Shown here one piece after another: positions 1-8,920 of a stretch of DNA of 64,000 nucleotides. Source of the DNA: Capsulimonas corticalis (GTDB taxonomy: Bacteria > Armatimonadota > Armatimonadia > Armatimonadales > Capsulimonadaceae); contig NZ_AP025739.1 of NCBI RefSeq assembly GCF_003574315.2, positions 5,828,001 to 5,892,000 of the forward strand, in the 5' to 3' direction. The position numbers and the translations under genes are program-made. Position 1 is the stretch's first letter; each line of letters starts with the position of its first letter. Below the pieces are notes generated by a model, which was not told the origin of the DNA, did no database searches, and was given only the letters and a program-made list of their open reading frames with translations.

Positions 1-1
1 C

Positions 2-673
2 TGGATTTCCTTGCTCCAGCCGTATACAAAGAGCTACGATGTTTTCAAGTGTCCATCTAACCCGAACGCGTGGGTCGGTGTCAACACCGATGGTGTCAGC
101 TGTGGTAATGCGGCAGGCGCCGCCTCAGGATGTTCCGGCGTCGGCTATGGCGGCGAAAATAGTTATGGACACAATGATGTCTTTTTAAGCCCAGCGGGTC
201 AGTTTAACGATCCGACGAGCGGTGCTCCAGCATTGGTCAGCTTGGCTGCTATTCAGCGCCCGGCATCAACGATTATGGTCACCGACGCTACGTACTATGG
301 CGTCGCATTTGACGTGAACAATGAGAGCGGCATGCAAGATTCGCACAATGGCTCTTACGATCCTACGGGTGACAAGGCTGTTTACGCGAAAGAAAGCAAC
401 GCTAATGCCGGCCAGTACGAGAGCTACTGGAAGAACCTCGGCAACAGCAAGTGGGGCTGGGACACTGGCGCCGGTGCAGTCGGCTCCCCGAACATTGGTG
501 CTGGCGGAACTTCTCCGGCTTCCAAATTGCTTGGAGCTCGCCACACCGACTTCATCAACTGCCAGTTCGTTGACGGACACTGCAAATCTATTCGCTTCTC
601 GAAGGTCGTTGGCGACGTTTGCCTCTGGTCCACCGACAGTCTGGGTGGCAGCGACCACTCTTTCTGCAACTAA
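2..673 (+). CDS. DUF1559 / H-X9-DG pseudopilin-like protein, C-terminal part (5' truncated by window)
   Basis: The reading frame is open from the first bases of the window, so the N-terminal prepilin methylation signal lies outside. The visible part starts with WISLLQPYTKSYDVFKCPSN, the usual middle of DUF1559 proteins. Near the C-terminus His-Thr-Asp-Phe-Ile-Asn-Cys-Gln-Phe-Val-Asp-Gly fits the H-X9-DG motif exactly. The family is expanded in Planctomycetes, Verrucomicrobia and Armatimonadota and resembles type II secretion pseudopilins; the substrate or structure it builds is unknown. A terminator follows at about 695, so this is the last gene of its unit. Confidence 0.85.
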   Translation, partial: WISLLQPYTKSYDVFKCPSNPNAWVGVNTDGVSCGNAAGAASGCSGVGYGGENSYGHNDVFLSPAGQFNDPTSGAPALVSLAAIQRPASTIMVTDATYYGVAFDVNNESGMQDSHNGSYDPTGDKAVYAKESNANAGQYESYWKNLGNSKWGWDTGAGAVGSPNIGAGGTSPASKLLGARHTDFINCQFVDGHCKSIRFSKVVGDVCLWSTDSLGGSDHSFCN

Positions 674-694
674 TCTGTTCCGACAGAATTTAAC

Positions 695-736
695 GATCAG
701 CCTGCGACCATTTCCGGTCACAGGCTGATTTTGTTT
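695..736 (+). terminator. Rho-independent terminator after the DUF1559 gene
   Basis: A 14-base stem (696-709 with 716-729, one mismatch) encloses a 6-base loop and is followed by TTTGTTTG. It sits about 20 bases after the stop codon of the DUF1559 gene. Confidence 0.75.
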
Positions 737-806
737 GATGTCACACCACTGTAATGATCAATCACAAGCTATGGCACAGCAAACACAGAAGTCTGATTTC
801 AGAAAA

Positions 807-953
807 ATGATATCCGGCACCGTTGCTCTTGAGAAGTAAGGAACTCAGGTAATTCCTAAGGTGATTCGGGATGAATGTGGAATTGATGAGGGATCAAACG
901 TCGATATCTCTGTCGAGAAAATACCATCATCATTACTCCTATCGTGCACATAA
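807..953 (+). pseudogene. AbrB/SpoVT-type antitoxin remnant
   Basis: Reading from ATG 807 gives MISGTVALEK, then a TAA stop at 837. In the same frame beyond the stop comes GTQVIPKVIRDECGID and then EGSNVDISVEK. This matches the swapped-hairpin AbrB fold, whose consensus is roughly GQVTIPKEIRDELGI.PGD. The in-frame stop falls where a Lys/Arg-Gly turn is expected, and the frame closes again at 951. I read this as a decayed antitoxin belonging to the PIN-like gene that follows. The alternative, translation from an internal start after 837, would remove the first strand of the fold. Confidence 0.55.
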
Positions 954-1405
954 GAAATCGGCTAGACGATAATTTCGATGCAACGCACATAATGCCGGAA
1001 AGCAAAAGCTTCACATTGGAAATGGCGATGGTTAAGCTGAGGGAGCTTAAAAACAGGCAGGTGAATGATTTTTCTCCTCCTAAATTATTTCTGGATGCCT
1101 CTTTAGTCATTGCAGCACTGTTCTCGCATAAATCGGATTCGCCAGCGTGTGGATTATTTAACCTGGGAGAAAATAGGTTATTGATTTACAAGAGCGATGA
1201 TGCGCTTCGAAAGCCCAATGGCGTGTTACAAGGACTGCTGGATGAAGATTACGAGATCATCAAATTCATACTCGCAGAAAATTTTGAGATGGCGAATATC
1301 GTAACAGCCGCCGCAAAGCGTGTTTGCGAGAAACTCTTGCTATACGACACACGGCATTTGCTGAGCACCCCTAGATTGGTACGAAGAATACTCAACAGGT
1401 TGTGA
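944..1405 (+). CDS. PIN-domain-like protein, probably a degraded VapC-type toxin
   Basis: Residues about 46-57 (KLFLDASLVIAA) match the first strand and catalytic Asp of PIN ribonucleases. The C-terminal part (NIVTAAAKR, then LLLYDTRHLLSTPRLV) resembles the final PIN helices with an Asp-x-Arg-His-Leu-Leu motif. The middle is short and lacks a clear second acidic motif. The first 45 residues are not PIN-like and could be the shifted C-terminal part of the preceding AbrB-like antitoxin. The GTG start has no convincing ribosome site. It may be a functional short PIN protein or a pseudogene; the broken upstream antitoxin favours decay. Confidence 0.5.
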   Translation: MHIRNRLDDNFDATHIMPESKSFTLEMAMVKLRELKNRQVNDFSPPKLFLDASLVIAALFSHKSDSPACGLFNLGENRLLIYKSDDALRKPNGVLQGLLDEDYEIIKFILAENFEMANIVTAAAKRVCEKLLLYDTRHLLSTPRLVRRILNRL

Positions 1406-1537
1406 TGTCTGGTGGTGAGGCTCTACAGTGGGCTACACATTGAATCATCGTTCGGGCGCGGCTTCGGCAGGAAGAGAATAGACGAAAACGGTAGCCGTGC
1501 TCAGAACCCTGCATTGTTGATATGAGGTTTTCTCATA

Positions 1538-2719
1538 TTACGCGCGCATGTACTTTGCGAGAATGGCGTCTTCTTCGGAGATCCGTGGCTTGTTGGTGAT
1601 TTGCAGCAGGATCGACGTCCCCTTCTCGCTGGTGCTGAGGGTGAGTGCGTCGGTGGCTTCGAGCATAAGGTGGAAGCCCATGCCGAGGGAGATGCGGGTG
1701 GAGTAGCCTTTTTCGAGGGTGGCGCGGGCGAGATGGACGGGGGCAATGCCGGTTCCGTTGTCTTCGATCAAGACGCAGACGAGGGTGTCTTCGATCCAGA
1801 CGCGGGCGGCGCCGCCGCCGCCGTGCTTGATCGCGTTGGTCGCGGCCTCGCTGACACTGGTGAGAAGATCGGCGGTGCGCTCGACATCCATGTGCAGATC
1901 CACGGCGACCTGGTGCAGGTCTTGCCGCAAGCGAGAGGCGTCAAGCGGAGTCTTGAGCGGCTGATCCATGGACGGCGCGCGTTCGGTGAGTTCTTGCGGC
2001 AAGATCTCGTCGCGCTCCACGAGGTTCAGCTTGCCGCCGGTGACGGCCAGAAGGACTTCGCTGTTGAATGTGCGACGCTGCTCCTCACTGTCGACCAGAC
2101 GCTGATTCGTCGCCGCCAGACGATGATTGATCTCTTCAAGACGCATGTGCGATGCGTGGAGGTAACCCAGGGTCTTGCGCAGGCGTCCGGTCACGGCGGC
2201 GATGGCGAGGGTGCCCATGGCGAGGGTCGTAAGCTCCAACCCTTCGGCGAGATTGGGAACGGACAGAAGCGCCCATCCATGCTTGTGGTCGTTGAAAAGA
2301 TAGATGCGGGTGAGAAGCAGTACGGCGACTGAGGCGGCGACGCCGCCTCGAAGCCCCAGAAATGCGGCGGCGATTGCCACGGGCACGAGATAGAGGATGG
2401 TGTAAGGTCGTTCGTATCCGGTAAACTCTCGGAGCCAGAGGATCCACCAGGTACAGAGTGTGAGCAGACCGACGGTCAGTAAAGATCCCACGGCCGGACT
2501 GACAAAGATATCGCGGACACTGGAAAGAACCTTGCTTGGCGTCTTGTAGCGGGGAGAGAGCGGATCCGGCAAGGATGGCTGGCTTGTCTCGCTAATAGCA
2601 GCCAATTTGCCGGACTTCGGTTCGAAGTTTTTGGACCGTGATTTACCGTGGTTGCGATCGTCCACAACGCTGGCGGACTGCGGCGACGGCTGAATATCGT
2701 TCAAAAGTTCGACGCTCAA
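1538..2719 (-). CDS. Membrane-bound HATPase_c protein (RsbW-like kinase fold)
   Basis: The C-terminal third is a GHKL ATPase domain with an N-box EAATNAIKHG, a G1 box EDNGTGIA and a G2 box LGMGFHLM, closest in style to anti-sigma-factor Ser/Thr kinases. There is no His phospho-acceptor motif. Upstream are three to four membrane segments around IILYLVPVAIAAAFLG, recalling DUF4118 sensor regions, then a short coiled coil (LEEINHRLAATNQRL). I start it at a TTG with a GGGAGA site; an ATG at 2878 is in frame but adds 53 Arg/Ser/Cys-rich residues that look non-coding. It probably senses a membrane signal and regulates a partner not seen here. Confidence 0.7.
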   Translation of the reverse strand: MSVELLNDIQPSPQSASVVDDRNHGKSRSKNFEPKSGKLAAISETSQPSLPDPLSPRYKTPSKVLSSVRDIFVSPAVGSLLTVGLLTLCTWWILWLREFTGYERPYTILYLVPVAIAAAFLGLRGGVAASVAVLLLTRIYLFNDHKHGWALLSVPNLAEGLELTTLAMGTLAIAAVTGRLRKTLGYLHASHMRLEEINHRLAATNQRLVDSEEQRRTFNSEVLLAVTGGKLNLVERDEILPQELTERAPSMDQPLKTPLDASRLRQDLHQVAVDLHMDVERTADLLTSVSEAATNAIKHGGGGAARVWIEDTLVCVLIEDNGTGIAPVHLARATLEKGYSTRISLGMGFHLMLEATDALTLSTSEKGTSILLQITNKPRISEEDAILAKYMRA

Positions 2720-2918
2720 CGGATTACATCTCCCTGCCCTACGCGCCCGCGCCGCTCTTTCCGAAGAAATACGGCAAGCACAAAAGCATACGTCGGATCG
2801 CCGAGGAACGGTCTGTCTCCGTTCAGCAATCCAGGATCGGGATATGGTTCGCGATGATGACGCGCAATTCCTGCGCATTCATATGACTTTGAAAAAAAAT
2901 TATGTCCGCTTGTTTTAA

Positions 2919-2946
2919 CCTAGTTTCCCGTGACCGAGAAACTAGG
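2919..2946 (-). terminator. Weak terminator-like hairpin after lysS
   Basis: A 9-bp perfect stem (CCTAGTTTC with GAAACTAGG) and 10-base loop lie 18 bases after the lysS stop. On the minus strand only a short T/A stretch follows, so termination is possible but not certain. Confidence 0.4.
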
Positions 2947-2963
2947 TGGTTGGGACGGAGGAA

Positions 2964-4520
2964 TTATCCGTGCTTTTCGGGCTTGAGCTGCGGGAAGAGG
3001 ATTACGTCGCGAATGCTCGGCGCGCCCGTAAGCACGATCGCCAGGCGATCCACGCCGCTGCCATAGCCGCCCGTGGGAGGCATGCCGTACTCCAGAGCGC
3101 GCAGGAAATCCTCGTCCATCGGATGCGCTTCGGCGTCGCCGCCCGCGCGCAGCGTCATCTGCTGCTGGAACCGTTCGCGCTGATCGATGGGGTCGTTGAT
3201 CTCGCTGAAAGCGTTGCCAAGCTCGGCGGCGGCGATATAGATCTCGAAGCGGCGCGTCAGACGCTGGTTCTCCGGATGCTTCTTCGCGAGCGGCGAGGTT
3301 TCCAGCGGGAAGTCGGTGATAAACGTCGGCTGGATCAGAGTCGGCTGCGTGTACTTCTCGTGCAGCTTCTCGATGATCCCGCCCACGGTCGGCTCATTCT
3401 CCGTCGGCAGCCCTAGTCGCTTGAGGACGGCGTGCGCGGATTCGAGGGTTTCCAGCTCCTCCGGAGCAACGCCGGCGTACTTGCGAATGCCTTCCAGGAT
3501 CGGCAGCCGCGTGAACGCGGGCGCGAGGTCGATCTCATGACCGGCGTAGCTGAACTGTTCGCGGCCATGCAGTTCGCGGCAGATATAGCGGAACATGCCC
3601 TCCACGAGCTCCATCATATCGTCCAGGTCGGCGTAAGCGGCGTAGAGCTCCATCAGCGTGAATTCGGGGTTGTGCCGGGTGCTGATGCCCTCATTGCGGA
3701 ACACACGGCCGATCTCGTAGACCTTGTCGAAGCCGCCGACGATCAGACGCTTGAGGTAAAGCTCCAGCGAGATGCGCAGGTGCAGCTCGGCGTCCAGCGC
3801 ATTGTGGTGCGTCAGGAACGGCCGCGCCGCCGCGCCGCCCGCCACGGACTGCAAAATCGGCGTCTCCACTTCCAGATACTGCTGGTTGTCCAGATACTGG
3901 CGCATGGCGCGGACGATCTTGATACGGCTGAGCAGCACTTCGCGCGCCTGCTTGTTGACCGTCAGATCGACGTAGCGCTGCCGGTAGCGGATCTCCGTGT
4001 CGGCAAGCTGCCCGGAATGCTTCTCTTCGCCGGTCTCGGACTCATACTCTTTTCCAAAGGGCAGCGTGCGCAAAGCCTTCGCAAGAAGCGTCCATTCGCG
4101 GACATGGATAGAAATTTCGCCGGTCTTCGTTCGGAACACAAACCCCGTCACACCGACAATATCGCCCAGATCCAGCCGGTGCTTCAGATCGTCGAAGGCG
4201 TCATCGCCGATCTCGTCCTTACGGACATAAAGCTGGATGCGTCCAGAGCTGTCGGTGAGGTCCGCGAAGGCCGCCTTGCCCATCAGGCGTACGACCGTGA
4301 TGCGGCCGGCGACGGAAACGGTCTCGTTTTCGAGCGTTTCAAAATTTGCGGCGATCTGGTCGGCGTGGTGCGACACGGGAAATCGCTCGACCTGGAAGGG
4401 GTCTCGGCCTGCGGCGCGCAGGGCGTTCAGTTTTTCCAGTCGGATGGGATCGACGCCGTGATGCGCCGGATGCTGCGCGCCTTCTTCGTGCGCGAGTTCG
4501 GAGTGTTCGGTTTCGGACAA
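2964..4520 (-). CDS. lysS: Lysyl-tRNA synthetase, class II
   Basis: This enzyme charges tRNA-Lys with lysine. The 518 residues contain the N-terminal OB-fold anticodon-binding domain (VSVAGRITVVRLMGKAAF) and the class II catalytic core, with motif 2 (FRNEGISTRHNPEFTLMELY) and motif 3 (GYGSGVDRLAIVLTG). Length is normal for the bacterial class II family, with a slightly long acidic/His-rich N-terminus. It follows greA at about 120 bases on the same strand, a common pairing, and I see no separate strong promoter between them. Confidence 0.97.
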   Translation of the reverse strand: MSETEHSELAHEEGAQHPAHHGVDPIRLEKLNALRAAGRDPFQVERFPVSHHADQIAANFETLENETVSVAGRITVVRLMGKAAFADLTDSSGRIQLYVRKDEIGDDAFDDLKHRLDLGDIVGVTGFVFRTKTGEISIHVREWTLLAKALRTLPFGKEYESETGEEKHSGQLADTEIRYRQRYVDLTVNKQAREVLLSRIKIVRAMRQYLDNQQYLEVETPILQSVAGGAAARPFLTHHNALDAELHLRISLELYLKRLIVGGFDKVYEIGRVFRNEGISTRHNPEFTLMELYAAYADLDDMMELVEGMFRYICRELHGREQFSYAGHEIDLAPAFTRLPILEGIRKYAGVAPEELETLESAHAVLKRLGLPTENEPTVGGIIEKLHEKYTQPTLIQPTFITDFPLETSPLAKKHPENQRLTRRFEIYIAAAELGNAFSEINDPIDQRERFQQQMTLRAGGDAEAHPMDEDFLRALEYGMPPTGGYGSGVDRLAIVLTGAPSIRDVILFPQLKPEKHG

Positions 4521-4638
4521 GGGAGCGCTCCTCGGTGATGCGATGGTCGTGCAGGATAATCAAAACGGTGAGGGATCGGCGGCGACAAACGCATTGCGTC
4601 CATCGCCGCCGGTATTTCAGGAAGCGGACCGCCAGTCG

Positions 4639-5115
4639 CTATTTGCGGATGGCGGTAATCAAGTATTTATTTTTGCCGGCGGGAACGGTCACGGACACGG
4701 TGTCGCCCACCCTCTTGCCGAAGAGCGCTTCGCCAACCGGGGATTCGTCACTGATCTTATCGATGTTTGGGTTCGCCTCAACGGGAGAAACCAGCGTGAA
4801 TTCCCATTCGTCGCCGGTATCGTCCGTCACGGTGACGATCGATCCCAGGCCAACATAGTCCGTCGGGATCTCATCGATCTCCATCGGACGCGCGATCTGC
4901 ATGATATGCTTTAGATCTTCAATGCGGCCTTCCAGAAACGCCTGCGCGTTCTTTGCGTCCTCATACTCGGAATTTTCCGTCAGCTCGCCGTAGGTGATGG
5001 CGTCGCGAATACGTTCGGCCACTTCCCTCCGCTCGGTCGTGCGCAGCTTATCCAGCTCTTCCGAAAGTTCCTTGTAACCGGCCGCTGTTAATACGATCTC
5101 TTCGATGTCGCCCAA
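4639..5115 (-). CDS. greA: Transcription elongation factor GreA
   Basis: GreA rescues backtracked RNA polymerase by stimulating transcript cleavage. An N-terminal coiled coil (ELSEELDKLRTTERREVAE) contains the signature ENSEYEDAKNAQ with the tip acidic residues, followed by the FKBP-like C-terminal domain (GSIVTVTDDTGDEWEFTLVSP). The TTG start, with GAGGAG upstream, gives 158 residues, the normal GreA length. A longer in-frame ORF to 5223 adds 36 residues that belong to no GreA domain. It is transcribed from a strong promoter at 5262-5291 and is probably co-transcribed with lysS. Confidence 0.95.
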   Translation of the reverse strand: MGDIEEIVLTAAGYKELSEELDKLRTTERREVAERIRDAITYGELTENSEYEDAKNAQAFLEGRIEDLKHIMQIARPMEIDEIPTDYVGLGSIVTVTDDTGDEWEFTLVSPVEANPNIDKISDESPVGEALFGKRVGDTVSVTVPAGKNKYLITAIRK

Positions 5116-5168
5116 GTGCTCAGCTCTCCTCGCTCGGAAGGATTCCAGATCGATTCCAGAAAATGAAC

Positions 5169-5222
5169 AGAGAGCACCGGCCGCCAAAGCCCTGCGTCGG
5201 GCGGGACAACCAGTGCTCTTCA
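5169..5222 (-). promoter_or_regulatory. Structured leader hairpin upstream of greA
   Basis: In the roughly 140-base greA leader, AGAGCACTGG and CCGGTGCTCT can pair (one mismatch) around a G/C-rich interior that can fold further. A regulatory role such as attenuation or a small leader RNA is inference. Confidence 0.4.
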
Positions 5223-5261
5223 ATTCGCCTATGTACTCGATTGTGGCAATGTTTGCGCGCT

Positions 5262-5291
5262 GTTATACCCCAATTTTTGCGGGATTGTCAA
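5262..5291 (-). promoter_or_regulatory. Sigma-70-type promoter of greA-lysS
   Basis: On the minus strand TTGACA (5286-5291) and TATAAC (5262-5267) are separated by 18 bases. The element overlaps the last codons of the DUF697 gene and points toward greA. Confidence 0.75.
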
Positions 5292-6258
5292 GAGAATCCT
5301 CAAAATAGTAGTCAGAAGGCGCAATTTCCGGCTGCGGACGCTCCGTAATCTCGGAAACTCCGGCCGATGTCTCTTTCGCCGAGACGACGCTCGGCGCGCG
5401 GCGCAGCAGGCCGCGCACTTTCTCCACCGCGCTTCGGTAAGCGTCCTGATAGAGCTGTTTCATCCGGGAAGCCGTCAGCTTCTTTCCGGTGCTGAAATAA
5501 ATCGCGGCCGTCTTGCCGACGGTGTAAGTGCCAGCGTAGGCGATCGCGCCCTTGACGACCACGCCGACGCCGCCCGGGACGAGACCGACCAGCTCGCGCG
5601 CCAGAGTCCGCCAGCCGAATGCGCTTCCAAATACTGGGAGCAGTTCCCGGTAGCGTTCCTTCAATTCCGCCTGCTGTCCGTAGGCGGCGGCGATCCTCAT
5701 CAAAAGCACCGCCTGATTGCGCGTTAGCAAGATCGTGTCGCCCAGCGCCGTCGCCGGCAGCAAAATGTCGGTGAACGGGATGATGCCGGGCAGCGCGGAG
5801 ACCACGGCGATCTTCGCATTGTCCCACGACGCGTCGGCGATCACCTGGCTGACAACCGCCGGCCGGAACGCCGGGATATGGCGGGCCAGCGAAAGACGGA
5901 TCTCCGGGCGCGCCGACACGATCTGCGCCAGCGCCTCCGCCAGACGAGTTTCGTCGGCTGTGAGCGGATCGGCGTGCAGCAGGATCGCGTCCTGGGGCGC
6001 TTCCCGCGCATCGGTCCGCATCGTGACATAGGGCCAGATATTCGCGGGGCCGGCCGCGCTGTCCGTCGGCGTGGGCATTTCCAGCGCCAGCCGCGCGGCG
6101 AGCAGCGCCGTATGATCCGGCGGTCCGATCAAAGCAATTTGAAACGGTCGCTCCGCTTCCCGCATGATTTCCGACGCCGACAGGGACTTCAGCTGTTTCC
6201 AAAATCCGAGCACGCCGGACGCCGCGGAGGGCGCCGAATTCCATGGCAACTTAGGCAT
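5263..6258 (-). CDS. DUF697 (YcjF-type) protein
   Basis: 331 residues from an ATG preceded by GGAGG at good spacing; an upstream in-frame ATG at 6300 adds 14 residues without a better site. The C-terminal half contains the hydrophobic DUF697 region (LTRNQAVLLMRIAAAYGQ, then LVGLVPGGVGVVVKGAIAYAGTYTVGK), which usually associates with the inner membrane. The N-terminal half has a P-loop-GTPase-like alpha/beta pattern (IALIGPPDH) but lacks GKST, so nucleotide binding is doubtful. Family members are often linked to Era-like GTPases. The function is unknown. Its 3' end carries the greA promoter. Confidence 0.7.
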   Translation of the reverse strand: MPKLPWNSAPSAASGVLGFWKQLKSLSASEIMREAERPFQIALIGPPDHTALLAARLALEMPTPTDSAAGPANIWPYVTMRTDAREAPQDAILLHADPLTADETRLAEALAQIVSARPEIRLSLARHIPAFRPAVVSQVIADASWDNAKIAVVSALPGIIPFTDILLPATALGDTILLTRNQAVLLMRIAAAYGQQAELKERYRELLPVFGSAFGWRTLARELVGLVPGGVGVVVKGAIAYAGTYTVGKTAAIYFSTGKKLTASRMKQLYQDAYRSAVEKVRGLLRRAPSVVSAKETSAGVSEITERPQPEIAPSDYYFEDSLDNPAKIGV

Positions 6259-6426
6259 CTTCCATCCTCCATTTGCTTTCCTTATACCCACATCCCACAC
6301 TCACAAAGCAGACGAACGAAGCGAGCAATTTGTTTCGTCCGGCAGGAGAACACGGACATGGGATGGAATAAAGCGCCCTAATTACGAGATCGCGAACGCG
6401 CCAACGGAATGACGCAAGGGGTGACA

Positions 6427-7035
6427 ATGACACGGGTAGTATTTTATGGATCGTCGACAGTGGAAGGCGCCGGTGCCACACAGCCGTCGAATCGGTTTTC
6501 GACAATCGTCTGCGCCACGATGGGCTGGCGGGAAATCAATCTTGGAATCGGCGGGACGACCGTCGTCGGGCGTGATGAAGACGGCCAGTTGATTCGCCGC
6601 GACAGTGGTCTGGGACGCGTTCCGGATGTGATCGACGCGAATCCGGACCTGGCGGTGATCTTGTACGGCGCCAATGACTTCGGCCAGTCCATGGAGCTGG
6701 GATCGGAAAGCGAACGTATTTGGGGAACGTATTACTGGGACTACGACAGCATGCTGCGCGGAATTCTGGGCGGCGTGCCGGCGGAGAAGATCGTGCTCAG
6801 CACCTGCCAGTATCGAGCCGACGCGAATACGCCTAACGAAGCCGAATATATTCTTCAGGATTACAATGGCGTCATCAAAAAGCTGGGAGCGCAGTACGGA
6901 GTGCGCGTGCTCGATCCATACCAAAACTCGACGATCGACGCGCATAACTTTGATAAGCTCTCCGCCGATCCCGGGCATCTCAACGACCTTGGGTACGAGC
7001 AGCTCGCGGCGTTTTTCATCGAAGAACTGCATTGA
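6427..7035 (+). CDS. SGNH/GDSL-type hydrolase
   Basis: About 200 residues with all four SGNH blocks in order: VVFYGSSTVEG (block I, Ser nucleophile), NLGIGGTT (Gly), VILYGANDF (Asn) and SADPGHLND (Asp and His, three apart). No signal peptide is visible, so it probably acts in the cytoplasm on an ester such as an acetylated sugar or lipid. I start at the ATG with AAGGGG upstream; a second ATG lies 18 bases earlier. It is isolated between convergent minus-strand genes, and its substrate cannot be told from sequence. Confidence 0.85.
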   Translation: MTRVVFYGSSTVEGAGATQPSNRFSTIVCATMGWREINLGIGGTTVVGRDEDGQLIRRDSGLGRVPDVIDANPDLAVILYGANDFGQSMELGSESERIWGTYYWDYDSMLRGILGGVPAEKIVLSTCQYRADANTPNEAEYILQDYNGVIKKLGAQYGVRVLDPYQNSTIDAHNFDKLSADPGHLNDLGYEQLAAFFIEELH

Positions 7036-7064
7036 CCCAGATCACATCGAGCCAAACGGAGTCG

Positions 7065-8852
7065 TCATACATGCTCCAGGCGTTTCAGGGCGCGCTGCGT
7101 GCGCGCCCGCTCCGTCTCCAGCGCCGTGAGGCGGCCGCGCAGATCGGCCGCTTCCTGCTCGTAAACGTCCGCCTGCGCGTCCATCATGCTCGCCCATTCG
7201 GCTTCCGCCTGCTGCCGCCGGAAGATATTGAAGAAGCTATCGACAAGCACCGACACCAAGTAAACCATATAGAAGAAGATAGGCCACGAGAACGCCAGGT
7301 AAGCGTACAGCAATATCTTGTTGAGATCGGGGCCGCTGACGGGGGATCTCGAAGGTCCGATCAGCGCCTGGACCTGCGGCATAAAGTGGACATCCACGCC
7401 CACGGCCGCCAGGAAGAAGATGGCGTAGATCCATCGCCCGCCGCCGCGAATGTAGCGCGACAGCGTATTCAAATTTGTCAGACGATCCCGGCGGTCGTCT
7501 TCCGCTTCAGTAATGATCCGGCGCTGCGATAAGTCCAGATCGTGGAGGGCGAGCGAAACTTTGTTTTGCTCGATGGCGCGCTCCGAGTCCACACGGAGGA
7601 TCGTCTCACGCGCGAATGTGACGGTCTGATCGCCGTAAGCGAGCGCCTTACGCTCGATCTCCAGCGCCACCAGATAGTCGACGTCATCGAGCGCGGGAGT
7701 GTCGCCCAGCGCTTCCTCGGCGATTCCTTTGGGCAGCGCGATCGGCAAGCCCGCCTCGCGCTCCACCTCGCGCACGATCTCCAGCGCCTGCTGCCAGTGC
7801 TCCACATTGTCGTCGGCGCGGTCCCGCGCTTCCTCCAGCATCCGTGCAGCCATATCGGCCATCGCGCGCGCCAGGCGCGCCGCCGCGGCGCCGCGCAGGA
7901 AATCGACTTCCGCGAACATGCTGATGATCGTCGTCGGCCGGTCGTAGATACACTGCTCCAGAAGGCGCAGGCACTCCTCGGAAAACCCGCGGCTGGCGGC
8001 GTACCGGGCGGCGTCGAAACGCGTGTCGTGTTCGTCGCTCGCGACCAGCGCCTTTTGGATCGTCTCGTAAGCCTCCGCGAACCGTCCCTGCAAATGCTGC
8101 ACGTAGGCGAGATGGCGCAGGCTTTTGACGTAAAACGCATCGCCCTTCACGGCGCTGAGCCGCTGGGCGCGGTAGAACGCTTCCTCGGCCTCCGGGAGGT
8201 TCCGTTCGTGCTTCCAGAGCAGCCAGCCGATCTCGAACCAGGCGACATAATCCTGCATCCCCTGCGGCGTGGTGACCATGTCTTTCAGGATCCGGAGCGC
8301 GTCTTCAAAGTCCTCTTCGCGGTCTCGCCCGAGCCGCTTCATGCCGCTGACCAGCCAGCGGTTGGATTCGGCGCGTCGGATCTGGGCCTGCGCTTCATAC
8401 ATGCCGCGCATCCGATCGTGGATCTTGACGAGAGCCTTCTGCTGGCGCATGAGCTGTCGCGCGAGCCGTTCGAACTCTGTCGCCAGGGTATCCTGAAGAT
8501 CGGCCGAAGGATCGCCGTGAATCGGCAAAATGGTGTGCTGGGCGAATTCGAGGGGCTGAAGATCGTCGACGGGGAAATGGTCCATCCCATCCACGAGGAG
8601 GTCGATGTCGGTGGCGAGCGTCCCCAACTGCCCCGAGGTTTCGCGCCCGTTCACCATCACATCGATATTGCGTAAGGTCTGAGAAGCCTGGGAGGCTTGA
8701 GCTCGGAGGATGGTGGCGTAGAATTGTACGAGCTGACGGGCGTTTTCAGCGACCAGCTCCAATTGGTATTCATGCTCGATCGCGCGAAGGCGCTCATGAT
8801 CGTGCCGGAACGGTTTGGGTATCAGCGAGAATAAGGGTCCGCCGCCGCTCAT
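7065..8852 (-). CDS. Unknown protein with TPR-like helical region, two membrane segments and coiled-coil tail
   Basis: I do not recognise a family. The 595 residues start with a charged helical region (HDHERLRAIEHEYQLELVAENARQLVQF), then TPR-like helices around residues 215-300 (WFEIGWLLWKHERNLPEAEEAFYRAQRLSAVKG). Two hydrophobic segments near residues 465-540 (WIYAIFFLAAVGVDVHFM, and LAFSWPIFFYMVYLVSVLVD) anchor it in the membrane. The last 50 residues form a coiled coil. There is no signal peptide, so most of the protein should face the cytoplasm. It stands alone, divergent from the PolX-like gene. Confidence 0.65.
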   Translation of the reverse strand: MSGGGPLFSLIPKPFRHDHERLRAIEHEYQLELVAENARQLVQFYATILRAQASQASQTLRNIDVMVNGRETSGQLGTLATDIDLLVDGMDHFPVDDLQPLEFAQHTILPIHGDPSADLQDTLATEFERLARQLMRQQKALVKIHDRMRGMYEAQAQIRRAESNRWLVSGMKRLGRDREEDFEDALRILKDMVTTPQGMQDYVAWFEIGWLLWKHERNLPEAEEAFYRAQRLSAVKGDAFYVKSLRHLAYVQHLQGRFAEAYETIQKALVASDEHDTRFDAARYAASRGFSEECLRLLEQCIYDRPTTIISMFAEVDFLRGAAAARLARAMADMAARMLEEARDRADDNVEHWQQALEIVREVEREAGLPIALPKGIAEEALGDTPALDDVDYLVALEIERKALAYGDQTVTFARETILRVDSERAIEQNKVSLALHDLDLSQRRIITEAEDDRRDRLTNLNTLSRYIRGGGRWIYAIFFLAAVGVDVHFMPQVQALIGPSRSPVSGPDLNKILLYAYLAFSWPIFFYMVYLVSVLVDSFFNIFRRQQAEAEWASMMDAQADVYEQEAADLRGRLTALETERARTQRALKRLEHV

Positions 8853-8920
8853 TGTGACATCTCACGAAATTCTACTTCACAGCTCAGAAGAGTGACTAAT
8901 CGATCCCCTGTCAATCGTAT

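Noticed and set aside
3432-4538. 368-codon plus-strand ORF opposite lysS
   Set aside because: Shadow of the lysyl-tRNA synthetase gene.
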